A stretch of DNA of 62,035 nucleotides, taken from the NCBI RefSeq assembly GCF_003838195.1, contig NZ_RCBY01000019.1, positions 1-62,035 on the forward strand. The letters run 5' to 3'. A program made the position numbers and the translations under genes. Every line of letters begins with the position of its first letter. Position 1 is the stretch's first letter. The notes beneath the pieces were generated by a model. That model worked only from the letters and a program-made list of their open reading frames with translations, had not been told where the DNA came from and did no database searches. Shown here piece after piece: positions 28,627-38,620 of the stretch. Source of the DNA: Okeania hirsuta (GTDB taxonomy: Bacteria > Cyanobacteriota > Cyanobacteriia > Cyanobacteriales > Microcoleaceae).

Positions 28627-28965
28627 TAGGGTTTGCTGAAAAAGTCGGGTGATGGTAGGCAACAGGGAACAGGGAACAGGCAACAGTCTAGTAGTCTGGT
28701 AGGGTGTGTTAGCGAAGCGTAACGCACCGAACATAATCAGGACTTACGCAAATTCATCTTTAAAACGCCATATGTAGGGGCGTTAACGATAGTTATGCGA
28801 AGCAAATGGCATTGGCGTTCCGCCAAGCTCCGAATTGCGCCCTCACTGGATTTAGTGTCCGTGTGTAAGTCCTGATTATGAAAGAGGCGGTGCGTTACGA
28901 CGGATTGCTAAATCTCTTTCAGAGTCTAAATTTACGCCGTCTAACGCACCCTAAAAATTTGGCTG
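28627..28965. repeat. Nested repeats: alpha-type end, GTGCGTTA-type palindromic repeat and inner inverted-repeat element
   Basis: AGGGTTTGCTGAAAAAGTC at 28627 is a lone family alpha end. From about 28700 TAGGGTGTGTTAGCGAAGCG...AACGCACCG begins an outer repeat whose other half (CGGTGCGTTACGACGG, CGTCTAACGCACCCTA) is at 28888-28953. It is split by an inner element at 28731-28880 with 19-base inverted ends (CATAATCAGGACTTACGCA and TGTGTAAGTCCTGATTATG). No coding frame is supported. Confidence 0.75.
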
Positions 28966-28993
28966 ATAGCTGATAGCTGACCGCTGACCGCTT

Positions 28994-31918
28994 TTAACTA
29001 TAAGCTTCTATCGGCAAACAGGAACACACAAAATTACGATCGCCAAAAGCATTATCAACCCTTCCCACAGCAGGCCAAAACTTATGCTCCCGCGTCCAAG
29101 GTGCGGGATAAGCGGCACGTTGTCGAGAATAACCATGTTTCCACTCATCCACCATCAAACTCTCTGCGGTATGAGGTGCATTTTTCAACAAATTATCCTG
29201 TTTATCTGCTTTCCCAGTTTCAATTTCTTCTATTTCCTGGCGAATCAAAATCATTGCATCACAAAAACGGTCTAACTCTTCCTTCGACTCACTCTCTGTC
29301 GGTTCCACCATAATTGTTCCCGCCACAGGCCAAGAAACAGTCGGCGCGTGAAAACCATAATCCATCAAACGTTTGGCAATATCTTCCACTTCAATACCAG
29401 CCAACTTTTTCAACGGACGCAAATCCAAAATGCACTCGTGAGCAATAAACCCATGCTTACCCTTATACAAAACTGGATAATAATTCTCCAACCGTTGAGC
29501 AATATAATTAGCATTCAAAATTGCTACTTTGGTTGCTTCAGTCAAACCATCTGCACCCATCATGGCAATATACATCCAAGAAATTGGCAGAATACTGGCA
29601 CTACCCCAAGGTGCAGCAGATACCGCTCCACTAGAATTTTCTCCACCAATATTAATCACAGAATGACCTGGTAAAAACTGTGCTAAATGAGATTGAACGC
29701 CTATGGGACCCATTCCCGGACCACCGCCACCGTGAGGAATACAAAAAGTCTTGTGCAAATTCAAATGACAAACATCTGCTCCTATTTCTGCGGGGCGACA
29801 TAAACCTACCTGAGCATTCATATTCGCTCCATCCATATAAACTTGACCGCCGTTACTGTGGATAATTTCGCATATTTCAGAAATTTCTTCCTCAAATACA
29901 CCGTGAGTTGAGGGATAAGTAACCATAATGGCAGCTAAGTTATCTTTGTTTTTTTCTGTCTTCGCCTTTAGATCTGCAATATCTATATTTCCTTGTTTAT
30001 CGCATTTGACGACTACAACTTTCAACCCACTCATCACTGCCGAAGCAGGGTTTGTACCGTGAGCAGACTCAGGAATCAAACAAATATTGCGATGTGCTTC
30101 TCCTCGGTGAGCGTGATATTCGCGAATTACTAATAAACCTGTATATTCTCCCTGGGAACCTGCATTTGGTTGTAGAGAGATGGCGCTAAAACCTGTGATT
30201 TCTGCTAACCATTCCTCTAGTTGTTCAAACATTATTTGATAACCTTTGGTTTGGGAAGTGGGGGCGAAAGGATGAATTTTGGCGAATTCCGGCCAGGTTA
30301 CAGGTATCATCTCTGCTGTAGAGTTGAGTTTCATTGTACAGGAACCTAACGGTATCATTGATGTTGTTAGGGATAAGTCTTTTGCCTGTAAACGGTGGAG
30401 GTAACGCAATAGTTCGGTTTCTGAGTGGTAGCTGTTAAATACTGGGTGAGTTAAATAACTGCTGGTGCGGGAATGTAATCCCCCCTGACTCTCCTTTGTA
30501 AGGGGGGGAGTGTTTTCGATGTCTGGTAATGGTTCTCCACCAGCAAAAATTTCCCACAAATTTTGCACATCTATATTAGTTGTGGTTTCATCTAGGGAAA
30601 TGCTGAAAGTTTGATCGTCGAGACTCCGGAGATTAATACCTGCTGAAACAGCAGCATCAATAATTTCTTTTGCACTTTTCAGAGGAGATTCAGCACCCAC
30701 TGTTATCCGAATAGTATCAAAAAATGATTCTGCACCAACTTGATAACCAAGCTGTTTTAAACCTGTTGCCAACTTAACAGTCAAACTGTGAATATTTTCC
30801 GCAATCTCCTTTAAACCATCAGGACCGTGATAAACCGCATACATACCTGCCATCACTGCCAGCAAAACTTGAGCAGTACAAATATTACTCGTTGCCTTCT
30901 CCCTGCGAATATGTTGTTCCCGTGTTTGCAATGCCAACCTTAGCGCAGGGTTGCCGTTAGCATCTTGAGAAACTCCGACAATACGTCCTGGAGTTTGTCG
31001 TTTATAAGCTTCTTTTGTCGCAAAATAGGCAGCATGAGGACCGCCGTATCCCAGAGACACGCCAAAACGTTGAGTATTACCTACAGCAATATCAGCACCA
31101 AATTCTCCTGGAGGCGTTAACAAAGTCAAACTGAGTAAGTCAGCAGCAACAGTAACTAAACCTCCCACTTCGTGAACTCTTGCCACAAAGTTGCGGTAGT
31201 CATATATTGCGCCGTCGGTGGCAGGATATTGGAGGAGTGCGCCGAATATTGGTTTGTCAAAGGTGAAGGTGCGAAAGTCGCCAACGATAACTTCTATTCC
31301 CAATGGTTGTGCCCTAGTTTTCACAACTTCAATATTCTGAGGATGGCAGTTAGAGTCAACAAAGAAAGCTTCTGCTTTAGTTTTGCACAGACCGTAACTC
31401 ATGCTCATTGCTTCTGCTGCTGCTGTAGCTTCGTCGAGTAGGGAAGCGTTAGCTATTTCTAAACCTGTTAAGTCTGTAATCATGGTTTGAAAATTCAGCA
31501 ATGCTTCCATTCGTCCTTGAGCTATTTCTGCTTGATAGGGAGTGTAAGCAGTGTACCAACCAGGGTTTTCTAGGATATTGCGGAGGATAACTGGTGGGGT
31601 GATGCAGTCGTAATAACCCATTCCTATGAAGGAACGAAAGACTTGGTTTTTGGAGGCTATTTCTTTGATTTGGGCAAGAGCAGCAGTCTCGCTCAGAGAT
31701 TTTGGTAGATTTAGGGGTTTTTGGTATCGAATTACTTGTGGAACTGTTTTGTCAATTAGGTCATCTAGGGAGGAAACACTTAATACTGTCAACATTTTTT
31801 GAATTGCGTCAGAAGCAGGGCCAATATGTCGTTGGCAAAAGTTAGTAGATTTCTGGCCATTATTCTGGTGTTGTAGTTGAGCGGTTGACTTTGTATTAGA
31901 TTTGTGTATTACTACCAC
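28994..31918 (-). CDS. gcvP: Glycine dehydrogenase (decarboxylating), P-protein of the glycine cleavage system
   Basis: 974 residues from GTG 31918, chosen because AAGGA lies at 31927-31931; the frame is open 14 codons further to a TTG without a ribosome site. The PLP enzyme decarboxylates glycine and passes methylamine to the lipoyl arm of GcvH. N-terminal half: [39 protein letters not shown]. The PLP lysine is in [20 protein letters not shown] (about residue 723). Length is that of single-chain P-proteins. GcvH is encoded 3.3 kb away on the same strand; gcvT is not in the window. Confidence 0.97.
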   Translation of the reverse strand: MVVIHKSNTKSTAQLQHQNNGQKSTNFCQRHIGPASDAIQKMLTVLSVSSLDDLIDKTVPQVIRYQKPLNLPKSLSETAALAQIKEIASKNQVFRSFIGMGYYDCITPPVILRNILENPGWYTAYTPYQAEIAQGRMEALLNFQTMITDLTGLEIANASLLDEATAAAEAMSMSYGLCKTKAEAFFVDSNCHPQNIEVVKTRAQPLGIEVIVGDFRTFTFDKPIFGALLQYPATDGAIYDYRNFVARVHEVGGLVTVAADLLSLTLLTPPGEFGADIAVGNTQRFGVSLGYGGPHAAYFATKEAYKRQTPGRIVGVSQDANGNPALRLALQTREQHIRREKATSNICTAQVLLAVMAGMYAVYHGPDGLKEIAENIHSLTVKLATGLKQLGYQVGAESFFDTIRITVGAESPLKSAKEIIDAAVSAGINLRSLDDQTFSISLDETTTNIDVQNLWEIFAGGEPLPDIENTPPLTKESQGGLHSRTSSYLTHPVFNSYHSETELLRYLHRLQAKDLSLTTSMIPLGSCTMKLNSTAEMIPVTWPEFAKIHPFAPTSQTKGYQIMFEQLEEWLAEITGFSAISLQPNAGSQGEYTGLLVIREYHAHRGEAHRNICLIPESAHGTNPASAVMSGLKVVVVKCDKQGNIDIADLKAKTEKNKDNLAAIMVTYPSTHGVFEEEISEICEIIHSNGGQVYMDGANMNAQVGLCRPAEIGADVCHLNLHKTFCIPHGGGGPGMGPIGVQSHLAQFLPGHSVINIGGENSSGAVSAAPWGSASILPISWMYIAMMGADGLTEATKVAILNANYIAQRLENYYPVLYKGKHGFIAHECILDLRPLKKLAGIEVEDIAKRLMDYGFHAPTVSWPVAGTIMVEPTESESKEELDRFCDAMILIRQEIEEIETGKADKQDNLLKNAPHTAESLMVDEWKHGYSRQRAAYPAPWTREHKFWPAVGRVDNAFGDRNFVCSCLPIEAYS

Positions 31919-31926
31919 TTTTATAT

Positions 31927-31931
31927 TCCTT
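31927..31931 (-). promoter_or_regulatory. Ribosome binding site deciding the gcvP start
   Basis: AAGGA lies 8 bases before GTG 31918 on the minus strand (CCAAGGAATATAAAAGTG). It favours this GTG over the upstream TTG at 31960. Confidence 0.6.
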
Positions 31932-32191
31932 GGAGTTAACTTCTGATTAAGTTTTAACAAAAATTCATAACTTCATGGGAGATAAAATAATTTTTTTTGT
32001 TTAGAGGCCAAATTTTGGGATTGTCAATTCAGTTATCAGTTATCAGTAGGCATCTCCGGAAAAGAGGGAGTAGGGAGTAGGGGTTAGGCAGTAGGGGGAA
32101 AGAATTGATAATTTCTGTGGGATAATTGATTTGATTTTTTATTATTGGAACTGAAATAATACGGAATCGAAACTTTTCAGTATGAAGATAT

Positions 32192-32425
32192 TTTCAACAA
32201 TTAATTATTAATTATTACCTCTTCTTTTTAAGGAGAGGATTGACGCGGTAGGGAAAATTTTTTCTTCTCTTGGTCGATTGGATATGGCGAGGAGACCTTG
32301 CCATCCCACCCTACGGGAAGCTGCGCTTTTTCCTAGGTCATGCTACGCAACATATTTGCGGAGCAAAACGACCGCTTTTTTCTCCTTTAAAGAAGAGGCT
32401 TTAAACCTTAATTATTCGGTAAAAG
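32192..32425 (+). repeat. Family epsilon repeat carrying a GC-rich inserted module
   Basis: It starts TTCAACAATTAATTATTAAT and ends TTAATTATTCGGTAAAA, as do the copies at 33828-33947 and 56152-56271. It contains GAGGATTGACGCGGTAGGGA. Inside, 32269-32375 (CTTGGTCGATTGG to CAAAACGACCGC) is GC-rich and homologous in inverse orientation to 45750-45892. The rest of 31961-32601 contains tandem GTTCCCT heptads (about 32512-32540) and no gene. Confidence 0.7.
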
Positions 32426-32601
32426 TTTATACTATTGCTGTAATATAGCAATCCTAAATTGGTTGTGACAAATCAAAAAGTAGATAAAAAAACTGAAACT
32501 CTTACCTGTTCCCTGTTCCCTGTTCCCTGTTCCCTGTTTCCTAAAAATAGTAAGATTTTTATACACAAATAAAATAGGATTACTATAGTATTTTTTTGAC
32601 T

Positions 32602-33666
32602 ATGAAAATAAAATTTATTGCTGCTGGCTTAGGAATTTTGAGTATTTTATCAGTATCATTTAGTGTAGTTAAGTTACGCCAGAATCAAGTACTCGATCGT
32701 ACTGTTAATTATGCTCAAATTGAAACTTGGCAGCATGACTCAAGAGAAGATTTTTTTAATTGGGAATCTATTTTAGAACAAATTAATAGTTTGCCTTTGT
32801 TCAGATATACTATAGGAATTACTTTCATATTTTTCTTTATTTTTGTCTTTGCAATCTATCGGGAAAAAGAGTTAAACCCGATTACAATGAAGCCAGAAAG
32901 AGTTCATCCAGTTATCTACTTGAATAACCTCTTATCCTCTATAGCTAAGAAAGAACCTTGGGAAGTTTTTGAGAAAATATTTTTGCCTGTTTTTATCGGT
33001 TTAATTGCCAGTTTTATTACTTACGATTTAGAACAGATTCAAGAACAAATTGCTGATAAACGCCTCCACGAACAAATATGGGAAAACTACCTGAAAGAAA
33101 TACGAGAAATTTTGGTAGATCGATCAAATATTAATAATACTGATACGGATAAATTTGATTATTTAGATTTAATTAGGGCTAATACATTAGCTTTATCAAT
33201 TCGTTTAGAAGATAATAAAATACTCAAAGGATTATTATTACAATTTCTATATGATACAGAATTAATTCGATGCAGACAATTAGATGCAGATTGCAATCGA
33301 ATAGTTTCTCTGGATCGAGTTAATCTAGAAAATGCTCAATTAATGAATGCTAATTTAGAAAAAGCCAAGTTAAGTGGTACTAATTTTACTCATGCCAAAT
33401 TGACAAATTCTACTTTGGTAGAAGCTGATTTAAGTTATGCAAGATTAGTAGAAGCTAAACTTAATAATGCCAACTTATATCAAGCAAATCTCAGTTTTGC
33501 TACATTAAATAATGCAGATTTGCGAGGTGCAGATTTAAGTCAAGCTAACTTAACTAATGCAAATCTTAGTGGTGCAAAACTGGATAAAAAAACAACGTTG
33601 TTATTTGCTACTTTGTGTCAAACAATTATGCCAGATGGAAAAATTTCTAATGAACAATGTCCTTAG
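32602..33666 (+). CDS. Membrane-anchored pentapeptide-repeat protein
   Basis: 354 residues from ATG 32602 (TTG 32596 is weaker). Hydrophobic segments lie at about residues 4-22, 70-88 and 125-141, so the protein is in the membrane. Residues about 230-330 are pentapeptide repeats (RVNLENAQLMNANLEKAKLS and similar), a right-handed quadrilateral helix. The C-terminus CQTIMPDGKISNEQCP is the common tail of secreted pentapeptide proteins of cyanobacteria. Role unknown. Confidence 0.8.
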   Translation: MKIKFIAAGLGILSILSVSFSVVKLRQNQVLDRTVNYAQIETWQHDSREDFFNWESILEQINSLPLFRYTIGITFIFFFIFVFAIYREKELNPITMKPERVHPVIYLNNLLSSIAKKEPWEVFEKIFLPVFIGLIASFITYDLEQIQEQIADKRLHEQIWENYLKEIREILVDRSNINNTDTDKFDYLDLIRANTLALSIRLEDNKILKGLLLQFLYDTELIRCRQLDADCNRIVSLDRVNLENAQLMNANLEKAKLSGTNFTHAKLTNSTLVEADLSYARLVEAKLNNANLYQANLSFATLNNADLRGADLSQANLTNANLSGAKLDKKTTLLFATLCQTIMPDGKISNEQCP

Positions 33667-33827
33667 CGATCGCCCAGGGTGATATAGCAGTAAGTTCTTT
33701 GGCGTTTGACAATAAATTTGAGTGGTTTGTGCAGCATTCCGCACCGGAATTGGGAGTAAGGAGTAGGGGGTAGGGAATAGAGGAATATCCGCGTCCTATT
33801 TGCGTAGTCCTATAGATGAAGCATATC

Positions 33828-33947
33828 TTCAACAATTAATTATTAACAATTACCTCCCTTGAAAACCGATTAGGATTGGCAAACAGGATTTTTTTCTTTA
33901 TTTCTTCAAAGAAGAAGATGCTTTCAACCTTAATTATTCGGTAAAAA
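33828..33947 (+). repeat. Family epsilon repeat, copy 2
   Basis: TTCAACAATTAATTATTAAC at the left and CTTAATTATTCGGTAAAA at the right, with TTAGGATTGGCAAACAGG where the copy at 32192 has GAGGATTGACGCGG. Lacks the GC-rich module. The remaining sequence of 33667-34015 holds GGAGTAGGGGGTAGGGA-type repeats only. Confidence 0.65.
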
Positions 33948-34015
33948 CTACAAAGATTTCAGGAACTAATTATTGTCAATTCCTGTTGTAGTTTAATAAC
34001 ATTTACAAACAGTCT

Positions 34016-34363
34016 CTAAAATTTTGGATTTTCATTAACACTTTGCCAGATTTGTTTACAACGCTCTGGATTCAGTGTTTGGTCAAAATACTTTCCCTCT
34101 CTCTCTGATTTTTTTAAAATTTTCAGGCTTTCATTACTATCTATATCTCCATTAATAATAGCCTTCTCAAGTGCTATAGTTCCAGCACGTCTAGCAGATT
34201 GATAAATAGATGCTTCCGAAGGATTTTTAGCAGCATTATTTGTACACCAACTCATAGCACCAATCATCTGAGAAATTTTTTCCCCATTCCATGTTTCTGC
34301 TTTTACAGATATAGGTATTAAGCCGATTATGACAGTTAAACTAAACCATATATATTTTTTCAT
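34016..34363 (-). CDS. Small secreted protein of unknown function
   Basis: 115 residues with a signal peptide (KKYIWFSLTVIIGLIPISVKA, cleavage after VKA). The mature part is helical and has two cysteines (SWCTNNAA and PERCKQIW) that could form a disulphide. I do not recognise a family. A GGGGTAG stretch 6-12 bases before the ATG could serve as ribosome site. No operon partner. Confidence 0.65.
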   Translation of the reverse strand: MKKYIWFSLTVIIGLIPISVKAETWNGEKISQMIGAMSWCTNNAAKNPSEASIYQSARRAGTIALEKAIINGDIDSNESLKILKKSEREGKYFDQTLNPERCKQIWQSVNENPKF

Positions 34364-35253
34364 TGTACTACCCCGACTATATTTTTTTTATATATTCCTA
34401 TTATATCAGATCACCTTCAAATTATCATAATCCGGGAATTAAGATAGCCAAATTAACTAAAAAAAATATCAGCCATGCTTGACCAGATAAATTCACAAAA
34501 AACAATTTATGATGAGGAATAAAATAACATTAATACCACTAACTTCAGCAAAGAAAATAAGGCAGAAAGGTTAATAAAGACAGATAAGGTCATTTCAGTT
34601 ATCAGTTATCAGAAAAAATCTACACCCTGCTGAAAAATTTTCATCATTTAAGGCTGATATAATTTCCGTTTAATAGCGTGATCAAAAACTTTCTTATCCT
34701 TCTTCTCCTAATTCCTGATTTTTTCCTCCTGACTCCTGAGTTATCACTCCTCCGTAGTTAGAGAAAATAAGGCAGAAAAATTAATAAACGCAGATAAGGT
34801 AAATAATCTGAAAAATACTTATTTAATATCAAATCTGGTTAAACAGTTATAGAATGGTTAAGTATTTAGGAGTCAGGAGTTCAGGAGTAGAGAGAATCAC
34901 TTTGATGAGCATAGTTATGACGATTGGAAATTTTTTTTATGTCCAATAAAACGGATTTGATATAACTAGATACTATTTCAAATAACTTAGCCAGAAAAAG
35001 TCTACCCCTGCTGAAAAATTTTCATCATTTAAGGCTGATATAATTTCCGTTTAATAGCGTGAAAAAAAACTTTCTTCTCCTCTTCCTGATTTTTTCTGAT
35101 AACTGATAACTGATAACTGAAATGACTCCTCCATCATTTTCAAGCAACCTTTGTAGAGACATTCCATGGAACATCTCTACATTATTGTTCGGAGGTGTAT
35201 AATGAACTTAGTCAAGCTATTGTTGTAGATTTGAGAATATTTTTGGTTACTAC
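34364..35253. other. 890-bp intergenic region with direct repeats and one family beta element
   Basis: A block of about 70 bases (CTGAAAAATTTTCATCATTT AAGG... then TTTAATAGCGTG) occurs at about 34629-34680 and again at 35010-35061. AAATAAGGCAGAAA...CAGATAAGGT is also present twice (34556, 34766). A family beta element (34825-34964) and a 28-base near-palindrome GTAGAGACATTCCATGG... (35153-35180) are embedded. No gene seen. Confidence 0.7.
34825..34964 (+). mobile_element. Inverted-repeat element, family beta
   Basis: ATATCAAATCTGGTTAAACA at the left; AAAACGGATTTGATAT at the right, inverted. The interior has GGAGTCA heptads and TTATGTCCAATAAAACGG. Similar to the element that split the PatA-like gene, but with a GATTTGATAT rather than GACATGATAT terminus. 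Confidence 0.6.
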
Positions 35254-35652
35254 CTACTCTCCTTCTACCATTTCACGATACTCCTCAGCAGAATAAATAT
35301 CATCTCCTTCTAGTTCATCAGGGTCTTTAACGCGCACCTTCATCAGCCAACCCTCTATGTATGGGTCTTCTTCTGATAACCGCTCTGGACTTTCTAATAT
35401 TTCTTCATTGCGGTCTATTACTGTACCAGTAATAGGAGCATTCAAGTCTTCAACTGCTTTGACAGACTCAACACTGCCACACGATCCTTCTTTTTCTATT
35501 TGATCTCCCACCTCTGGAAGCTCCAGAAATACAATATCTCCCAACTGCTCAATAGCATAGGCACTGATACCAATAGTGGCAATTTCGCCATCCATTCTTA
35601 CATACTCGTGGGTTTCAAGATACTTGAGGTCATCTGGAAATTCTAATTGCAT
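35254..35652 (-). CDS. gcvH: Glycine cleavage system H protein
   Basis: 132 residues of the lipoyl-carrier family. The lipoylated lysine is K65 in [19 protein letters not shown]-terminal [20 protein letters not shown] and C-terminal EGWLMKVRV...EYREMVEGE match well. It shuttles the aminomethyl group between P, T and L proteins. It is transcribed alone, the neighbours being divergent or distant. Confidence 0.96.
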   Translation of the reverse strand: MQLEFPDDLKYLETHEYVRMDGEIATIGISAYAIEQLGDIVFLELPEVGDQIEKEGSCGSVESVKAVEDLNAPITGTVIDRNEEILESPERLSEEDPYIEGWLMKVRVKDPDELEGDDIYSAEEYREMVEGE

Positions 35653-35758
35653 TTATATTCCTCGCAATAGTACAAATAATGCTAGCCAGCTCAACACTAG
35701 ACCTGCGTTACAAATTATTCCGTATAGAATAATATAGGTAAATATCCAGTTCTTTCTT

Positions 35759-36583
35759 ATGGATAAGAAAAATATTATAGGATTACTTATAGGGAAATTT
35801 TCTGTTCTTAGACTAATCAGATCTACCCTAATTATCTATGTCCTTGTTGGTTTTTGGGCTTTCTTTTTCTCAGATCGGCTGATTTTTTTACCCCGTCCAT
35901 CTAGCTATCAAGAAAACCAGGAATTTGTCAAGCTTCAGTCTAGTAATACAGTCCAAATTACAGGTGTTTATTTAGCATTACCCAAAGCAAAGTATACTAT
36001 TCTCTACAGTCATGGTAATGCTGAAGACCTAGGGGAAATTTTGCCCAGGTTGCGAGATTTGCGAGATATTGGGTTTAGTATATTTTCCTACGACTATCAG
36101 GGTTATGGAACAAGTCAGGGAAATCCTTCAGTGAAAAATGCCTACCAAGATATTAATGCAGCTTATGAATACTTGACCCAACAGTTGGGCATACCTACAA
36201 ACCAAATTATTGTTTATGGACGTTCAGTTGGTGGAGGGCCTTCAGTAGATTTGGCATCCCGGCAGTCTGTGGCTGGTTTAGTAGTTGAAAGTTCATTTAC
36301 AACTGCATTTCGGGTTGTGACGCGCATCCCTATTTATCCCTTTGACAGGTTTCGCAATATTGATAAGATAAAAAATGTTAATTGCCCAGTTTTGGTAATC
36401 CACGGAAATTCTGACCGAGTGATTCCTTTTTCCCAGGGGAAACAACTTTTTAACACAGCTAATGAGCCTAAACTTTCCTTTTGGGTTGATGGTGCTGGTC
36501 ATATTGATTTATTAGAAGTGGCGGGTGAAAAGTATGAAAAAGTGATGATTGAGTTTGCTAATTTGGTGCAACAAAATCAATAA
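35759..36583 (+). CDS. Membrane-anchored alpha/beta hydrolase (BEM46/ABHD13-like)
   Basis: 274 residues. One N-terminal membrane helix (about residues 18-40, LIIYVLVGFWAFFFS). The hydrolase core has YSHGNAEDLGE (oxyanion region), SYDYQGYGTSQG, the nucleophile elbow GRSVGGGP (Ser about 162), an acid in VIHGNSDRVIP and a catalytic His in GAGHIDL. Complete triad, so an active serine hydrolase is expected; substrate unknown. It starts about 105 bases from the divergent gcvH, so regulation may be shared. Confidence 0.88.
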   Translation: MDKKNIIGLLIGKFSVLRLIRSTLIIYVLVGFWAFFFSDRLIFLPRPSSYQENQEFVKLQSSNTVQITGVYLALPKAKYTILYSHGNAEDLGEILPRLRDLRDIGFSIFSYDYQGYGTSQGNPSVKNAYQDINAAYEYLTQQLGIPTNQIIVYGRSVGGGPSVDLASRQSVAGLVVESSFTTAFRVVTRIPIYPFDRFRNIDKIKNVNCPVLVIHGNSDRVIPFSQGKQLFNTANEPKLSFWVDGAGHIDLLEVAGEKYEKVMIEFANLVQQNQ

Positions 36584-36629
36584 TAGGAATTAAGTTTGAT
36601 TCAAGAATAATTTTAAGTTTCTTGATACT

Positions 36630-36746
36630 TATATCATGTCCAATTAAATACTTATAAATAACAAGCGAGGAGTCAGGAGTCAGGAGGGAAGAATCAGGAA
36701 CAAGAGAAGAAAATTTTTCATCACCCTATTAAACGGACATAATATT
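36630..36746 (+). mobile_element. Inverted-repeat element, family beta
   Basis: ATATCATGTCCAATTAAATA at the left and TATTAAACGGACATAATAT at the right are inverted. The interior carries GGAGTCA heptads. It lies between the converging hydrolase and mazG genes. Confidence 0.7.
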
Positions 36747-36805
36747 ACCTAAAATCTGATAGAGCCAATTATCTATAAATTTGTATTTCATCCAATTTCT
36801 AACTG

Positions 36806-37615
36806 CTATACATACTTCTTTTTTTCCCTTGCTAATTGTGCTTTTGCATTTTGCCACATTTGTTCAAACTCCGCCAAAGTATACTCAGAAAGAGGACGGT
36901 TGCACATTGTTTCTACTAAAGCAAACCGTTGCAAAAATCGATGATTAGTTCCTTGTAAAGCTTGTTCTGGATTCAAATCATACCACCTTGCCAATTGCAC
37001 CAAAACAAATAAAATATCTCCCATTTCTGCTTGTTGATGTTCCTGATCTTCAGATTGTAAAGCTTCTTCAAACTCCCCAACTTCTTCGTGAAATTTTCTC
37101 CAAACTCCTTCAATATTTTCCCATTCAAAACCAAGAGCAGCAGCTTTTTTAGAAATTTTCATTGCTGCCATAAGTGGAGGTAACTGTCGAGCGTATCGAC
37201 TGAGTTTTGTACTAAATAAATCATTAGTTTCTCCTTTTTCTGCTGCTTTGATTTGTTCCCAATTTTGCTTAACTTCTTCTGTACTATTTACTTTCACATC
37301 TCCAAATACATGAGGATGTCTTCTAATCATTTTTTGATTAATATTTTGAGCGACTTCAGCTAAAGTAAAATCATTTGCTTCACTAGCTATTTGTGCTTGC
37401 AAAACCACCTGTAATAATAAATCTCCTAATTCATCAACTACTGCTTCTTTCTCTCCGCTTTTTATTGCATCAACTGCTTCATAAGCTTCTTCAATAATGT
37501 AAGGAGTTAAAGTTTCTGAAGTTTGAGCTAAATCCCAGGGACACCCCCCATCTGGAGAACGTAATTTTGCTACTATTTCTATTAGTTCTTGTAACGCAGT
37601 CAATGTTGAATCCAT
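36806..37615 (-). CDS. mazG: Nucleoside triphosphate pyrophosphohydrolase MazG
   Basis: 269 residues from ATG 37615 (a TTG four codons upstream is unlikely). It has two MazG domains, each with the acidic metal-binding helix pair: IIEEAYEAVDAI...VVDELGDLLLQVV (about residues 40-80) and EVGEFEEALQ...EMGDILFVLVQLA (about 180-215). CPWDLAQTSETLTPYI is diagnostic. It hydrolyses non-canonical NTPs and may lower ppGpp-related pools. Length is normal. Confidence 0.95.
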   Translation of the reverse strand: MDSTLTALQELIEIVAKLRSPDGGCPWDLAQTSETLTPYIIEEAYEAVDAIKSGEKEAVVDELGDLLLQVVLQAQIASEANDFTLAEVAQNINQKMIRRHPHVFGDVKVNSTEEVKQNWEQIKAAEKGETNDLFSTKLSRYARQLPPLMAAMKISKKAAALGFEWENIEGVWRKFHEEVGEFEEALQSEDQEHQQAEMGDILFVLVQLARWYDLNPEQALQGTNHRFLQRFALVETMCNRPLSEYTLAEFEQMWQNAKAQLAREKKKYV

Positions 37616-37627
37616 ATTAGATAACAA

Positions 37628-38620
37628 AATAGTTTAATTTTAATATTAAATAAGTAAAATCCTTACTAATGTTTACCCTATCGTCTATAGAGCAGACTTC
37701 CAAACTCATTACTAGAATATTTTTGTCCTACAGTAATTTTGCTGTTATTTAAGTTTAAGGAAAAAAACAGTATTTATAGCTAATTAAGAGGATTTGATCT
37801 AGCAGCCATCTTTGATGATTATATAATAAATATTCTGGAAAAAGGCAGCGTGGATAAAGATTTTCAAACTGTTGATATAGAAAGTTGAGGATTTATGACA
37901 ACTCTTACGGGTGAGTACTTGTATTTCTACTTAAGTAAGTAGGTAAGCTTAGTGAATCCATATATCTTAAACTATAATCATACACATATTTACATATATT
38001 CAATTTATTAAATTTTGATCCCAATTTATTAAAAAATAACTGGTATCGTTACAGAATTATATATTATAGTTATACCAAATTAATATGAAGTTGCATAGAA
38101 TAATGTTTTAATCAGAGTTGATTGTAGATCAAGATATACAAGTTAATAAATTTCATAATTCTGTGCCACCGCGCCACCTAATACCTAACACGTAATTCTG
38201 TGCAACCTCACATAAAATTGGTATTAGTTATAGATAAAAATATTGAGTACTTTGCTCAATTTACTTACTTAAATTTTATAAGAATAATTACTGATTTACC
38301 TACATTTACAGTCATAAATTTATCATAGTATCCAACTATATAGATTATTATCTATCAAGTAGTATGCAATGAAATAATTAAACCTTTTTTTATTTGTGAC
38401 CAAGATATAGGCCACATAATCTATACATATTAGATAAAACAAACAAATCTATTAAGAAATAAAATTAAGCAATTGTTATCAGCTCTGATGATCTTCTGAG
38501 GATTGTGCTAGAAAAGTTAAAGATAGCCATGATAATATATTCCAGATGTGCAAGCAAACTATCAGGAATATTTTGATAAATAGTATCTATTGATACAAAA
38601 ATACTAGGAATTCCCTTAAT
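37628..38620. other. 1-kb intergenic region, AT-rich, with one dispersed repeat
   Basis: Apart from the repeat at 38071-38226 I see only AT-rich DNA without a plausible coding frame. It separates divergent mazG and histidine-kinase genes, so promoters of both should be here. Confidence 0.6.
38071..38226 (-). repeat. Dispersed repeat with ATACCAA-type ends, copy 2
   Basis: Starts ATACCAAATTAATATGAAG and ends CATAAAATTGGTAT; in inverse orientation it shares GAATTATGAAATTTATTAAC and the GAGG(C/T)(G/T)(A/G)CACAG blocks with 8662-8842. The ends are inverted repeats of about 10 bases. Confidence 0.7.

Noticed and set aside
31919-32191. Glycine riboswitch upstream of gcvP
   Set aside because: No tandem glycine-aptamer motifs could be recognised by eye in the AT-rich leader.
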